Source: Candidatus Methylobacter oryzae (GTDB taxonomy: Bacteria; Pseudomonadota; Gammaproteobacteria; Methylococcales; Methylomonadaceae). Taken from it: a stretch of DNA of 64,000 nt. The notes beneath the pieces were generated by a model. The model searched no databases. It was not told where the DNA came from and saw only the letters and a program-made list of their open reading frames with translations. This document shows, in pieces, positions 1 through 7,828 of this stretch; position 1 is the first letter of the stretch; each line of letters begins with the position of its first letter. The DNA is taken from assembly GCF_003994235.2 (NCBI RefSeq), contig NZ_RYFG02000101.1:1-64000 (forward strand), written 5' to 3'. The position numbers and the translations under genes were made by a program.

Positions 1-2
1 AG

Positions 3-65
3 GTTATCGCCACGTTCATCACCGGCTTTATGCCGGGCAAAGACCAGCTCAATCCACAATATTAA
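3..65 (+). CDS. C-terminal end of an unidentified protein (partial)
   Basis: The window opens inside a reading frame that ends VIATFITGFMPGKDQLNPQY followed by TAA. Only 20 residues are visible. The codons look like those of a real gene, and a gap of about 75 bp precedes the next gene, which has a good ribosome binding site. I do not recognise the family, and the true start lies outside the window. Confidence 0.4.
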   Translation, partial: VIATFITGFMPGKDQLNPQY

Positions 66-139
66 CCAGCGGTCAATGCGTAACTTCTATAATGCGTTTT
101 ATCTAATACAATTACTCGTCCACAACCCTGGAGGCATTC

Positions 140-613
140 ATGAAAAAGCAATACTTAATAGCAACTGTGTTAGTTACCTTGCCAATCATTGTTAATCAAA
201 CAAGTGCAGGCGGAAAAGAGCTGGCTAAAAGCCAAGTACCCAAAGCGGTTATAGATGCGTTCGAAAAGGCGTATCCGAATGCCAAGTCCTCGGAGTTTGA
301 AACGGAAACTTTTGAAGGCAAAGCCGTCTATGAAGTGGAATATAAGGAAAACGGCAAAGAATACGAGTTGCTGTATAGCGCCGACGGCATTCTGGTACAG
401 AAAGAAGAGGAAATCGACGTTAAATCGCTGCCTGAGCCTGTCGCCAAGGCGATTAACGAAGCTTATCCGAAAGCCACCGTCAAGGAAGCGGAAAAATTGA
501 TGAAGCCCGACGGGACGCTGACCGGCTATGAGGTGGAAATTAAAACCGAGGGTAACAAGATTGAGCTTGTGCTGGATGTTAACGGAAAGATTCTAAGGAC
601 AGAGAAGGAGTAA
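140..613 (+). CDS. Secreted PepSY-like domain protein
   Basis: A 157-aa protein with an N-terminal signal peptide (about residues 1-23, cleavage near TSA-GG). It is followed by two repeats of a PepSY-like (DUF2874-type) module. Each repeat starts with a short helix of the form P.AV..AFEKAYPNAK and continues with charged beta strands ending in a 'DGILV' or 'NGKIL' hairpin. The family is periplasmic and of uncertain role; it resembles putative beta-lactamase-inhibitor-like folds. GGAGG lies 7 bases before the ATG and fixes the start. A terminator interrupted by a REP-like repeat follows, so it is probably monocistronic. No partner gene suggests a function. Confidence 0.75.
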   Translation: MKKQYLIATVLVTLPIIVNQTSAGGKELAKSQVPKAVIDAFEKAYPNAKSSEFETETFEGKAVYEVEYKENGKEYELLYSADGILVQKEEEIDVKSLPEPVAKAINEAYPKATVKEAEKLMKPDGTLTGYEVEIKTEGNKIELVLDVNGKILRTEKE

Positions 614-625
614 TTACACTGTATT

Positions 626-726
626 TACCGCATAAAAGCGCTATAAGCTGAGTTGAGCAGCTTGCCTGCTCAATCGAAACTTACGCCGTTTGAGCATAAA
701 CAGCGCTGTTATGCGGTATTTTATTT
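626..726 (+). terminator. Terminator hairpin carrying a repeat in its loop
   Basis: ACCGCATAAAAGCGCT (627-642) pairs with AGCGCTGTTATGCGGT (702-717) with one mismatch, and a T-rich tract follows. This looks like the rho-independent terminator of the PepSY-like gene. The loop between the arms is occupied almost exactly by a REP-like element (643-700). Confidence 0.6.
643..700 (+). repeat. Two-hairpin REP-like repeat, copy A (diverged)
   Basis: This is a diverged copy of the intergenic repeat found also near 3.3 kb, 3.5 kb, 19.4 kb and 22.8 kb. The first palindrome (TTGAGCAG...CTGCTCAA) is intact. The second, normally TTATGCCC/GGGTATAA, is degenerate here (TTACGCCGTTTGAGCATAA). It occupies the loop of a terminator hairpin. 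Confidence 0.65.
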
Positions 727-806
727 TGAATGACGCCTGCTGAAACCGATGCAAAAAAACTGAAAGCAACTGTTGCGCAAGCAAGATAAGAGAAGCGGCA
801 ACAGCG

Positions 807-1010
807 TCAAACGCCGCAGGCGGATAATTCCAGACTTTCAGGAAAACTTTCGTTAGCGGATTTCAAGCACTTACGGGCGCAACTGGTACAAAGACCGCAA
901 TCAACACTTACTTTCAAATCGCGGCGTAAATCGCTGAGCGTTTTTGCGCCGTTTCTGGCGGCTTGATGAATATCGAACTCCGTCACTGCCTGACAAACAC
1001 ATATATACAT
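807..1010 (-). CDS. bfd: Bacterioferritin-associated ferredoxin
   Basis: A 67-aa [2Fe-2S] protein of the BFD family. It reduces bacterioferritin-bound ferric iron so that stored iron can be released. Cluster ligands fit the family spacing: C4-x-C6, then 31 residues, then C38-x2-C41; two further cysteines (C44, C48) follow. The reading frame is open further upstream, but MYICVCQAV is the canonical N-terminus and GAGGAG lies just before this ATG, so I chose 1010. It lies downstream of two bacterioferritin genes in the same orientation, and a Fur-box-like site sits about 40 bp upstream of the start. Confidence 0.9.
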   Translation of the reverse strand: MYICVCQAVTEFDIHQAARNGAKTLSDLRRDLKVSVDCGLCTSCARKCLKSANESFPESLELSACGV

Positions 1011-1046
1011 AGAATAAGCTCCTCTATAATGCAGCAATATACATTT

Positions 1047-1065
1047 ATTAAGAAACATTCTCATT
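1047..1065 (-). promoter_or_regulatory. Fur-box-like operator upstream of bfd
   Basis: On the minus strand the sequence is AATGAGAATGTTTCTTAAT, a near-palindrome close to the gammaproteobacterial Fur consensus (AATGAGAATNATTCTCATT type). It ends about 36 bp before the bfd start, a plausible position for iron-dependent repression. Seen directly as sequence; binding is inferred. Confidence 0.55.
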
Positions 1066-1155
1066 TAGTTTAAAGTGTCTGTCAAGGCCAATTAGAAAGT
1101 AAAACAAAAAACGCGTCATTCCTCGCAAACATTCAGTATATGAAGCATTGCGATA

Positions 1156-1623
1156 CTACATGTGCGATTGCAGATAATTAGGCAAGCTGACATCTTTCAT
1201 CAGGCTTTGCTGGCATTCCAGCCAATCGATGGCTTGCTCGCAGTGCTCTAACAGTTCTTCCAGCAAATCGCGGCTGACGTAATCCTGTAGTTCTTCGCAT
1301 AAACGCACGGCTTCTATCAACTGCGGACGTTGAACGTTTTTTTCATACTCCAGATCGCCGTTTAAGCATTCAACGACATTTTCGCCGATCAGCAGCTTGC
1401 CAAGATTTTGCAGATTGGGAAGACCTTCCAAGAAGAGGATTCGCTCAATCAGTTCATCGGCTTCCTTCATGACGCGGATCGATTGCTTATAGTGGTAATC
1501 GTTAAGTTTTTCCAAGCCCCAATGACGAAACATGCGGGCGTGCAGGAAATACTGGTTGATCGACGTCAGCTCGTTTTTAAGTACTTTATTGAGGGTTTCA
1601 ATAATTTTTTTATCGCCTTTCAT
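1156..1623 (-). CDS. bfr: Bacterioferritin, haem-binding subunit with degenerate ferroxidase site
   Basis: A 155-aa bacterioferritin starting MKGDKKIIETLN. Numbered as in E. coli Bfr, it keeps the haem ligand M52 (IRVMKEAD) and E18 and E94. The di-iron ligands E51 and H54 are replaced by V51 and E54, and the position equivalent to H130 is alanine. It should therefore bind haem between subunits but oxidise iron poorly or not at all. It lies 18 bp downstream of the second bfr gene, which has the opposite pattern, so the two probably form mixed 24-mers. A ribosome site (GAGGAG) precedes the ATG. Confidence 0.88.
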   Translation of the reverse strand: MKGDKKIIETLNKVLKNELTSINQYFLHARMFRHWGLEKLNDYHYKQSIRVMKEADELIERILFLEGLPNLQNLGKLLIGENVVECLNGDLEYEKNVQRPQLIEAVRLCEELQDYVSRDLLEELLEHCEQAIDWLECQQSLMKDVSLPNYLQSHM

Positions 1624-1641
1624 GTCTCCTCCTCGCTCTAG

Positions 1642-2121
1642 TTAAATACTTGGTTTCATTTGACTTTGTTGGTAGTTCTCAAGGCCGACAAGATTAATCA
1701 GCTTCAATTGTTGCTCCAGCCAATACGCATGATCCATTTCCGTATCTTCCAATTGCACCGTCAACATGTCGCGCGTCACATAATCCGAGGCTTCCTCGCA
1801 AGAGGCGATGGCTTTTTTCAATTCGCCAACCACATGATATTCGACTTCCAAATCGGCTTTTAGCATTTCCGGCACTGTGCTGCCGATATTCAAGGCCGCA
1901 CGTTTAACCAGATTGGGAGTGCCTTCCAAGAACAGAATGCGCTGAATCAAGGCTCGGGCATGCAAGCGTTCATGCTCGGACTCGTGCAGGCTTTTTTCTG
2001 CGAGATGGTTCAATCCGGAATCGGCATACATCTCGCCATGAATCAGGTATTGATCGGAGGCGCTCAGCTCTCCGGCAAGCAGATCGTTGAGAATTTCCAG
2101 AATTTTATTGTCGCCTTTCAT
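1642..2121 (-). CDS. bfr: Bacterioferritin, ferroxidase subunit lacking the haem methionine
   Basis: A 159-aa bacterioferritin (MKGDNKILEILN). The ferroxidase residues E18, E51, H54, E94 and the downstream E..H pair (E128/H131, shifted by a one-residue insertion) are present. Residue 52, the haem ligand in E. coli Bfr, is arginine. It is therefore the catalytic, haem-free partner of the adjacent subunit. Paired subunits of this kind are known in Neisseria, Pseudomonas and Magnetospirillum. It is first in a bfr-bfr arrangement, with bfd downstream under what may be its own promoter. Confidence 0.88.
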   Translation of the reverse strand: MKGDNKILEILNDLLAGELSASDQYLIHGEMYADSGLNHLAEKSLHESEHERLHARALIQRILFLEGTPNLVKRAALNIGSTVPEMLKADLEVEYHVVGELKKAIASCEEASDYVTRDMLTVQLEDTEMDHAYWLEQQLKLINLVGLENYQQSQMKPSI

Positions 2122-2316
2122 AATAGCCTCTTAAAGTGAGTCGGACGGAATCCTATCAGCGAGCTGATAAGTACTTGAATAGCGATTCTATCCTGCTGAA
2201 ATCTACGGTCAAATTAATTCTTCCGGAACGACTCATCCAGCCATTCCGTTTGAAAGCTAGAGCTCTACTATCAAAGTACCCAATCCGGAAATTGGGGACG
2301 GGCGGACAGTGCAATC

Positions 2317-3225
2317 TTAGTTTTTATGAAGATTCAGCTCATTAGCGGCAACCAGCAACTCGTCGATAAAATGCTGCGTATACAACGGCAGGTAGTTGTT
2401 TTTCAAATACGCGATCTTGGTTTTCGAGCAGGGAATCAGGTGCGACAGGTCCCGTGCCGCCAAATCCTGATCCATTGCCGGGTCATAGGCCATGCCGGCG
2501 ATAATGCCGGCGCCCATGCCCAAACGTACGTAAGTCTTGATCACGTCGGTATCGGCGGCGGCCAGGATGATGTCCAATTCCATATTGGTGTTTTTAAACG
2601 CGCTCTCGATATTCGAGCGCCCGGTAAAACCGAAGCTGTACGTCAATATCGGGTACGAAGCCAGCCGTTCCAGCGAGATATTGCCTTCGCTGAGCGGATG
2701 CCGCTGCGGCACGACCGCCGCATGATGCCATTCATAGCAAGGCTTGACGACCAGGTCGGCCACCTCGCCGACTTTCTCCGTGCAAATCGCAATGTCCGCT
2801 TGCCGGGTGTGCAGCTTGTTGATCAGCTGCTCCGGCGACGCCTCGATCATGTAAATCCGGACGCCCGGATATTTTTCCCTGAAACGCAAAATCGGTTTCG
2901 GCAGGAAATACTTGGCCTGGGTGTGCGTCGTCGCGATATGCAGAACGCCCTGGTTGCTGTCGATATAATCCGCCGCGATGCTCTGGATGTTGGTTTTAGC
3001 CAGGTTAATGGCCGCAACTTCTTTCATGATCCGGCGTCCCAACGTGGTTAAGCCAATCAATTTTTTGCCTTGCCGTTCATACAAAGGCGAACCCAATTCC
3101 TCCTCAAAAAGCTGCAATTGCCGGCTGACCGCAGATTGCACGACATGCATTTTTTCCGCCGCTTTGGACAAGTTGAAATCGTTTTCCTGAAGTACGCGAA
3201 ACAGTTCGATCTGGCTTAAGTTCAT
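2317..3225 (-). CDS. CysB-like LysR-family regulator, copy 1
   Basis: A 302-aa LysR regulator of the CysB/Cbl subgroup: N-terminal winged helix (MNLSQIELFRVLQ..., KMHVVQSAVSRQLQLFEEELG) and a periplasmic-binding-like effector domain. CysB senses N-acetylserine or sulfur-limitation signals and activates sulfate uptake and cysteine synthesis genes. It is slightly shorter than E. coli CysB (324 aa). A nearly identical paralogue lies at 6881-7783 next to cysA; most differences are conservative. This copy is separated from the sulfate genes by a GGDEF-EAL gene and repeats. Which copy is the master regulator cannot be decided from sequence. Confidence 0.88.
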   Translation of the reverse strand: MNLSQIELFRVLQENDFNLSKAAEKMHVVQSAVSRQLQLFEEELGSPLYERQGKKLIGLTTLGRRIMKEVAAINLAKTNIQSIAADYIDSNQGVLHIATTHTQAKYFLPKPILRFREKYPGVRIYMIEASPEQLINKLHTRQADIAICTEKVGEVADLVVKPCYEWHHAAVVPQRHPLSEGNISLERLASYPILTYSFGFTGRSNIESAFKNTNMELDIILAAADTDVIKTYVRLGMGAGIIAGMAYDPAMDQDLAARDLSHLIPCSKTKIAYLKNNYLPLYTQHFIDELLVAANELNLHKN

Positions 3226-3276
3226 AGTAATGAGCCGCTATATTATTTAAAAAGTATTAATAGTCAGGGAAATTTT

Positions 3277-3387
3277 AAAGCTGAGTTGAGCAGTTTGTCC
3301 GCTCAACCGAAACTTATGCCCTTTGGGTATAAAGCTGAGTTGAGCGGCTTGTCCGCTCATACGAAACTTATGCCCTTTGGGTATAAG
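3277..3387 (+). repeat. Two-hairpin REP-like repeat, tandem copies B1 and B2
   Basis: Two head-to-tail copies (3277-3330 and 3331-3387) of a unit of about 54 bp. Each contains palindrome one (GAGTTGAGC...GCTCAA) and palindrome two (TTATGCCC ttt GGGTATAA). In B1 and B2 the first-arm changes (CAG to CGG, CTGC to CCGC) are partly compensatory, which suggests selection for the folded structure. Confidence 0.8.
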
Positions 3388-3502
3388 TTACTAAAGGCTA
3401 TGCCACACCCAATTATCTTATTATTAGAACATATAATCTATTAATATCATTTTATTAAAGACAATTCTGCGATTAAGATGCAATCCAACAGCACTGCCTG
3501 CT

Positions 3503-3558
3503 AAAGCTGAGTTGAGCAGCTTGTCTGCTCAAACGAAACTTATGCCCTTTGGGTATAA
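3503..3558 (+). repeat. Two-hairpin REP-like repeat, copy C
   Basis: A full copy starting AAAGCTGAGTTGAGC and ending GGGTATAA, with both palindromes perfect. It is the copy closest to consensus. Confidence 0.8.
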
Positions 3559-3643
3559 GAAGCAATCAAGCAGATCGACGCATATTAGCTCTGTTACGAA
3601 AGTTAAGTTTTTGATCACCTCTCATGAAATAAGGATGTTGTTC

Positions 3644-3668
3644 GGCGGGTTACGGCCCGCCTTTTTTT
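3644..3668 (+). terminator. Rho-independent terminator without an upstream plus-strand gene
   Basis: GGCGGG ttacgg CCCGCC followed by seven T residues, a textbook intrinsic terminator for plus-strand transcription. The nearest upstream plus-strand gene ends at 613. Confidence 0.75.
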
Positions 3669-3912
3669 AGCCGCGAAGGCTGGCAGGTCCGATACAAACT
3701 TGGCGATATTGGCTTCGGCGAAATAGCTTAGTATTTTGCAACAGTTAATAATCAAAATCCGCTGGCCCGGTCCGCAATACTGGATGGCTGCAAACCTATT
3801 TCTTTATCCGACAACCGTTAATAGCGATTCATTTCCTGATTGCGGCATTTGCTAAAAAATATCTTTCGCTTCAGTTTTAACCGGTTAGCGTTATGACCCA
3901 AAGGCAAAAAAT

Positions 3913-6030
3913 ATGTCCCCTTATATAATTAACACATTAGAAACAAAAATTGCCCGCTTTGAGCATCTGCTTTCTGCCGCGCCAATCACCATTTATACCC
4001 GCAAACCGTTTGCCGATTTTGGTATTACGTTTATTTCGAATAGCGTAAAAGAGCTATTAGGGCATGAGGCCGACGCGTTCATTTTCTTTCCCGATTCATG
4101 GCTAAGCCACGTACATCCTGAGGATCACCCGGTCGTACTGGAGAATTTCCATCGTATTCTGCTGGGCGATGCGACGATCATAAAATACCGGTTCAAAATG
4201 AAAGACGGGCAATGGAAATGGATACGGGATCGTGCAAAACTGATCACCGACAGTGCAGGACGTGCGTTAGAGATAATCGGCGGCTGGACCGATATGACCG
4301 AGCTGATTCAGACCGAAGAAGCGCTGAAGCAAAGCGAGAAGAAACACCGTTTTTTGCTCGAGCAGGTCAACGCCGGCGTTATCGTTCAAACGCCGGATAC
4401 CCGGGTAGTTTCGTGCAATCGGCAAGCAACGCATTTGCTCGGCTTAACCGAACAGCAATTGCTCGGCAAATCAGCCGCCGATTTTGAGCACGTTTTTATA
4501 AACGAAGACGGCACGCTGACTGCGTTGGATGACTTTCCGGTCAATCAAGTCATCGATACTCACAAAGCGGTAAAAAGCCGCGTACTGGGTATTGAGCGTA
4601 GCGACATTGACGAAATTGTCTGGGTAATGGTCAATGCATTTGCCGAATTCGATAACAACGGCGGCATAGGCGTAGTTAACACCACATTAATCGACATCAC
4701 GCCGCATATTAAATCCCAGGAAAAAATTCATCGCCTCGCCCATTACGATTCGCTGACGCAATTGCCGAACCGGGTTTTAATCAACGAACGCATCGAACAA
4801 GCCATACATTACTCTTACCGGGAAAATAAAAGCTTTTCACTGCTGTTCTTGGATTTAGACGACTTTAAAATCGTCAACGATTCGCTCGGCCATCATTACG
4901 GCGACGCACTATTGCGGCAAGTTGCCCAACGCCTGGAACACAGTTTGCGCGAAACCGATAGCGCCGGGCGATTAGGCGGCGATGAATTTGTCGTTATTCT
5001 GAATAACACTAACGCCGACGGCGCTGCGGCGGCCGCACAAAAAATCATCCATCTTTTTAAAGATCCTTTTGCCGTTGACGGGCAGGTTCTTTCCATTCAA
5101 ACCAGTATCGGCATCAGCATCTACCCCAAAAACGGCTGCGACAGCAATACCCTGACACGCCATGCCGACATTGCAATGTACCATGCCAAACAGGAGGGGC
5201 GAGGACGTTTTTCTTTTTTCGATTTCAAAATGAACACCCGCCTCGAATACCGCCTGGGAATGGAGCGCGAACTACGCCTGGCAATAGAAGAAAATCAATT
5301 CCTGGTTTATTACCAACCGCAAATCGATTTGACCAGCGAGCGGATTATCGGCATTGAAGCCTTGATTCGTTGGCGGCACCCACAGCGCGGCATGATTTCG
5401 CCGGCCGATTTCATTCCCGTTGCGGAAGACTGCGGCTTAATCAACCCGATAGGCGAATGGGTCTTGCGGCGCGCTTGCGAAGATATGAAAACCTGGCAGG
5501 CATCAGGTTTTGCACCGCTTAAAGTCGCGGTAAACCTGTCTTTGCGCCAGTTGCAGGAAGGCACGCTGTTTAACAAAATCAGCAACATTCTTGCCCAGAA
5601 CGGCATTGCCGGCAGTCAATTGGAATTAGAGCTAACCGAAAGCGTAATGATGGAAAACCACTCTGTCACGCTTAATTTCATGACGCAATGCAAAGATTTG
5701 GGCATTCATTTTTCAATCGATGATTTCGGCACAGGCTATTCGTCGCTGAGTTATTTAACGAAGCTTCCGCTGCTGGATAAGTTAAAAATCGATCGTTCTT
5801 TTATCCAGGAACTGTTTAAAAACAACGACGCGAATACGATCGTCGGCGCAATCGTCAACATGGCAAAAAGTTTGCGATTGAAGGTCATTGCCGAAGGGGT
5901 GGAAACCGAACAGCAACTGGATTATTTAAGAGACTGCGGCTGCGATACGGTGCAGGGATTTTATTTCAGTCCGCCGGTCAGTTATGAGGCATTGACGCAA
6001 TTGCTTGCGCAAGAGGAATTAATCGCATGA
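3913..6030 (+). CDS. PAS-PAS-GGDEF-EAL cyclic-di-GMP turnover protein
   Basis: A 705-aa cytosolic signalling protein. Two PAS-type sensor domains (about 15-135 and 145-265) precede a GGDEF domain (about 275-435, motif RLGGDEFVVIL) and an EAL domain (about 450-695). EAL catalytic motifs are intact: GIEALIRWRHP, the N of VNLS, ELTES, DDFGTGYSSL, KIDRSFI and EGVET. Both diguanylate cyclase and phosphodiesterase activity are possible; in such hybrids the GGDEF is often regulatory. No membrane segment is visible. A weak ribosome site (AAGGCA) precedes the ATG. It is isolated on the plus strand between two cysB-like genes, and the sequence gives no ligand. Confidence 0.9.
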   Translation: MSPYIINTLETKIARFEHLLSAAPITIYTRKPFADFGITFISNSVKELLGHEADAFIFFPDSWLSHVHPEDHPVVLENFHRILLGDATIIKYRFKMKDGQWKWIRDRAKLITDSAGRALEIIGGWTDMTELIQTEEALKQSEKKHRFLLEQVNAGVIVQTPDTRVVSCNRQATHLLGLTEQQLLGKSAADFEHVFINEDGTLTALDDFPVNQVIDTHKAVKSRVLGIERSDIDEIVWVMVNAFAEFDNNGGIGVVNTTLIDITPHIKSQEKIHRLAHYDSLTQLPNRVLINERIEQAIHYSYRENKSFSLLFLDLDDFKIVNDSLGHHYGDALLRQVAQRLEHSLRETDSAGRLGGDEFVVILNNTNADGAAAAAQKIIHLFKDPFAVDGQVLSIQTSIGISIYPKNGCDSNTLTRHADIAMYHAKQEGRGRFSFFDFKMNTRLEYRLGMERELRLAIEENQFLVYYQPQIDLTSERIIGIEALIRWRHPQRGMISPADFIPVAEDCGLINPIGEWVLRRACEDMKTWQASGFAPLKVAVNLSLRQLQEGTLFNKISNILAQNGIAGSQLELELTESVMMENHSVTLNFMTQCKDLGIHFSIDDFGTGYSSLSYLTKLPLLDKLKIDRSFIQELFKNNDANTIVGAIVNMAKSLRLKVIAEGVETEQQLDYLRDCGCDTVQGFYFSPPVSYEALTQLLAQEELIA

Positions 6031-6038
6031 GTAAGCTT

Positions 6039-6071
6039 AGACCTTCCAGGTTTTGAAAACCTGGAAGGTCT
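6039..6071. repeat. 33-bp palindromic repeat just after the GGDEF-EAL gene
   Basis: A perfect inverted repeat: AGACCTTCCAGGTTTT, a single G, then its exact complement. A near-identical copy lies at 10874-10906. It could fold as a terminator-like hairpin for the gene ending at 6030, but its recurrence marks it as a dispersed intergenic palindrome. Confidence 0.8.
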
Positions 6072-6275
6072 GTTTATCGGCCTATTTTTGCAAACGCAAG
6101 CGGTTAAAACCGCCTGGACCAAGCCAGTTGAAGAGACAACTGGTCCATTTCAAGCTTGATATTCTGGCTTGGGCTCAGCGGATTAGCGCCTTTGACGGAA
6201 TTGGTGGGCGGGCTCCTCTCAATACGCATAGCCCTATTTTTACGAAATAACAGTATTTTTCCGCTAACTTGCGTT

Positions 6276-6620
6276 TTAGGGAATGTCTGTAATAGGTATG
6301 CATAGAATAAGCGGATCATCGGGAAGAGCGACAACCCCATAACGGGCATAGAATGCTGCCAATTCAGTGTTTTTCGCATCGATAAATAGAAAACTGCCGC
6401 CAATTAGTTTGGAAGCAATTTTAGCTTTCGCCACGGCGTCGAGTAATAATCGTTCGCCGTGACCTTTCTTTTGTTCGTCAAGCGATACGGCTAAACGGGC
6501 AAGGGTTATTGCCGACACATTTGCAGGAAGGGCTTTTTTCATGTTTTGCGGCAAGATGTCTCTCTGCGCCAATCCACGAATAGCAAGCGCGTAATAACCG
6601 GTAATGCTGGCAGGGGCGAC
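6276..6620 (-). pseudogene. Remnant of a GNAT acetyltransferase (TacT-like)
   Basis: The frame encodes the C-terminal two thirds of a GNAT-fold acetyltransferase: GYYALA, then LARLAVSLDEQKKGHGERLL (acetyl-CoA loop region), a segment ending FIDAKN, and the signature AAFYARYGVVALPDDP. TacT/AtaT-type toxins are about 165 aa; here an in-frame TAG at 6621-6623 removes the N-terminus and no convincing start follows. No DUF1778-type antitoxin is seen upstream. Most likely a decayed toxin-antitoxin module; a short expressed fragment from a TTG codon cannot be excluded. Confidence 0.6.
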
Positions 6621-6880
6621 CTATATAGGCTTGCCGATATTTTTTTCATTTCTCGGAATTTTAATTATGTCACAGCGGTGCCAATATGACACCGCTTTAT
6701 TACAATCTCGCCTGCCCAGATAAGCTTGGGATTGTTTACGTCACCCGGCTTGCTTAACAACGTTAAGAGCGAAGTGTCGGCGTGCCGTAAGCGGTATATT
6801 TCCGCCTCAACTTGAAAACGTACCCAATAGGCAAAGATAGAAATTAACAAAAAAAGAGCAGGGGCTTCTGAGCGTAAGCC
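6621..6880. other. Intergenic region without a supported gene
   Basis: Contains a small inverted repeat (AGCGGTGCCAATATGACACCGCT, about 6673-6695; arms AGCGGTG and CACCGCT) and a short minus-strand frame of 61 codons without recognisable similarity. I see no gene here; part of the decayed GNAT toxin locus may lie at its left end. Confidence 0.4.
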
Positions 6881-7783
6881 TTACTGAGAACTCAACTCGT
6901 TAGCCGCGCCCAGCAGCTCGTCGATAAAATGCTGCGTATACAACGGCAGATAGTTGTTTTTCAAATACGCGATCTTGGTTTTCGAACTCGGAATCAGGTG
7001 CGACAGGTCCCGTGCCACCAAATCCTGATCCACCGCCGAATCGTAGGCCATGCCGGCGATAATGCCGACGCCCATGCCCAAACGTACGTAAGTCTTGATC
7101 ACGTCGGTATCGGCGGCAGCCAGGATGATGTCGAGTTCCATCCGCGTGCTTTTAAACGCGCTCTCGATATTCGAGCGCCCGGTAAAACCGAAGCTGTACG
7201 TCAATATCGGGCACGAAGCCAACCGCTCCAGCGAAACATCGCCTTCGCTGAGCGGATGCCGCTGCGGCACGACCGCCGCATGATGCCATTCATAGCAAGG
7301 CTTGACGACCAGGTCCGCCACTTCGCCGATTTTCTCGGTGCAAATCGCGATGTCCGCTTGCCGGGTGTGCAGTTTATCGATCAGTTGTTCCGGCGAGGCT
7401 TCGATCATGTAAATCCGGACGCCCGGATATTTTTCCCTGAAACGCAGGATCGGTTTCGGCAGGAAATACTTGGCCTGGGTGTGCGTCGTCGCAATATGCA
7501 GAACGCCCTGGTTGCTGTCGATATAATCCGCCGCAATGCTCTGGATGTTGGTTTTGGCCAGGTTAATGGTCGCGACTTCCTCCATGATGCGGAGCCCCAA
7601 CGGCGTCAAGCCGACCAGTTTTTTACCCTGACGCTCGTAGACCGGCGAACCCAGCTCCGCTTCGAACAGCTGCAATTGCCGGCTAACCGCCGATTGCACA
7701 ATATGCATTTTTTCCGCCGCTCTGGACAGGCTGAAATCGTTTTCCTGAAGCACGCGAAGCAGTTCAATTTGGCTTAAATTCAT
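6881..7783 (-). CDS. CysB-like LysR-family regulator, copy 2
   Basis: A 300-aa CysB/Cbl-type LysR regulator, close paralogue of the one at 2317-3225 (long identical runs through the effector domain, for example around YFLPKPILRFREKYPG). It lies 45 bp downstream of cysA in the same orientation and ends the sulfate uptake gene group, so it is the better candidate for the pathway regulator. The DNA-binding helix sequence (MHIVQSAVSRQLQLFE) is virtually the same as in copy 1, so both proteins probably bind the same sites and may cross-regulate. The two C-termini differ by a few residues. Confidence 0.88.
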   Translation of the reverse strand: MNLSQIELLRVLQENDFSLSRAAEKMHIVQSAVSRQLQLFEAELGSPVYERQGKKLVGLTPLGLRIMEEVATINLAKTNIQSIAADYIDSNQGVLHIATTHTQAKYFLPKPILRFREKYPGVRIYMIEASPEQLIDKLHTRQADIAICTEKIGEVADLVVKPCYEWHHAAVVPQRHPLSEGDVSLERLASCPILTYSFGFTGRSNIESAFKSTRMELDIILAAADTDVIKTYVRLGMGVGIIAGMAYDSAVDQDLVARDLSHLIPSSKTKIAYLKNNYLPLYTQHFIDELLGAANELSSQ

Positions 7784-7828
7784 TTATTGAATGTCGTTTA
7801 ATGATTGAATACGGATGGCACAGATCAA

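Larger units (their letters stand above)
3388..3912. other. Intergenic stretch with repeat copy C, an orphan terminator and no clear gene
   Basis: About 525 bp between the cysB-like gene and the GGDEF-EAL gene. It contains a TATAAT hexamer at 3433-3438, repeat copy C (3503-3558) and a strong plus-strand terminator (3644-3668) with no plus-strand gene before it. No supported protein-coding frame is visible. A small RNA ending at the terminator is possible. Confidence 0.5.

Noticed and set aside
2326-3051. Long plus-strand frame of 241 codons opposite the cysB-like gene (and the similar 282-codon frame at 6929-7777)
   Set aside because: Both are antisense shadows of the two LysR genes; the paralogous genes give paralogous shadows, and the Arg/Gln/His-rich composition is not protein-like.
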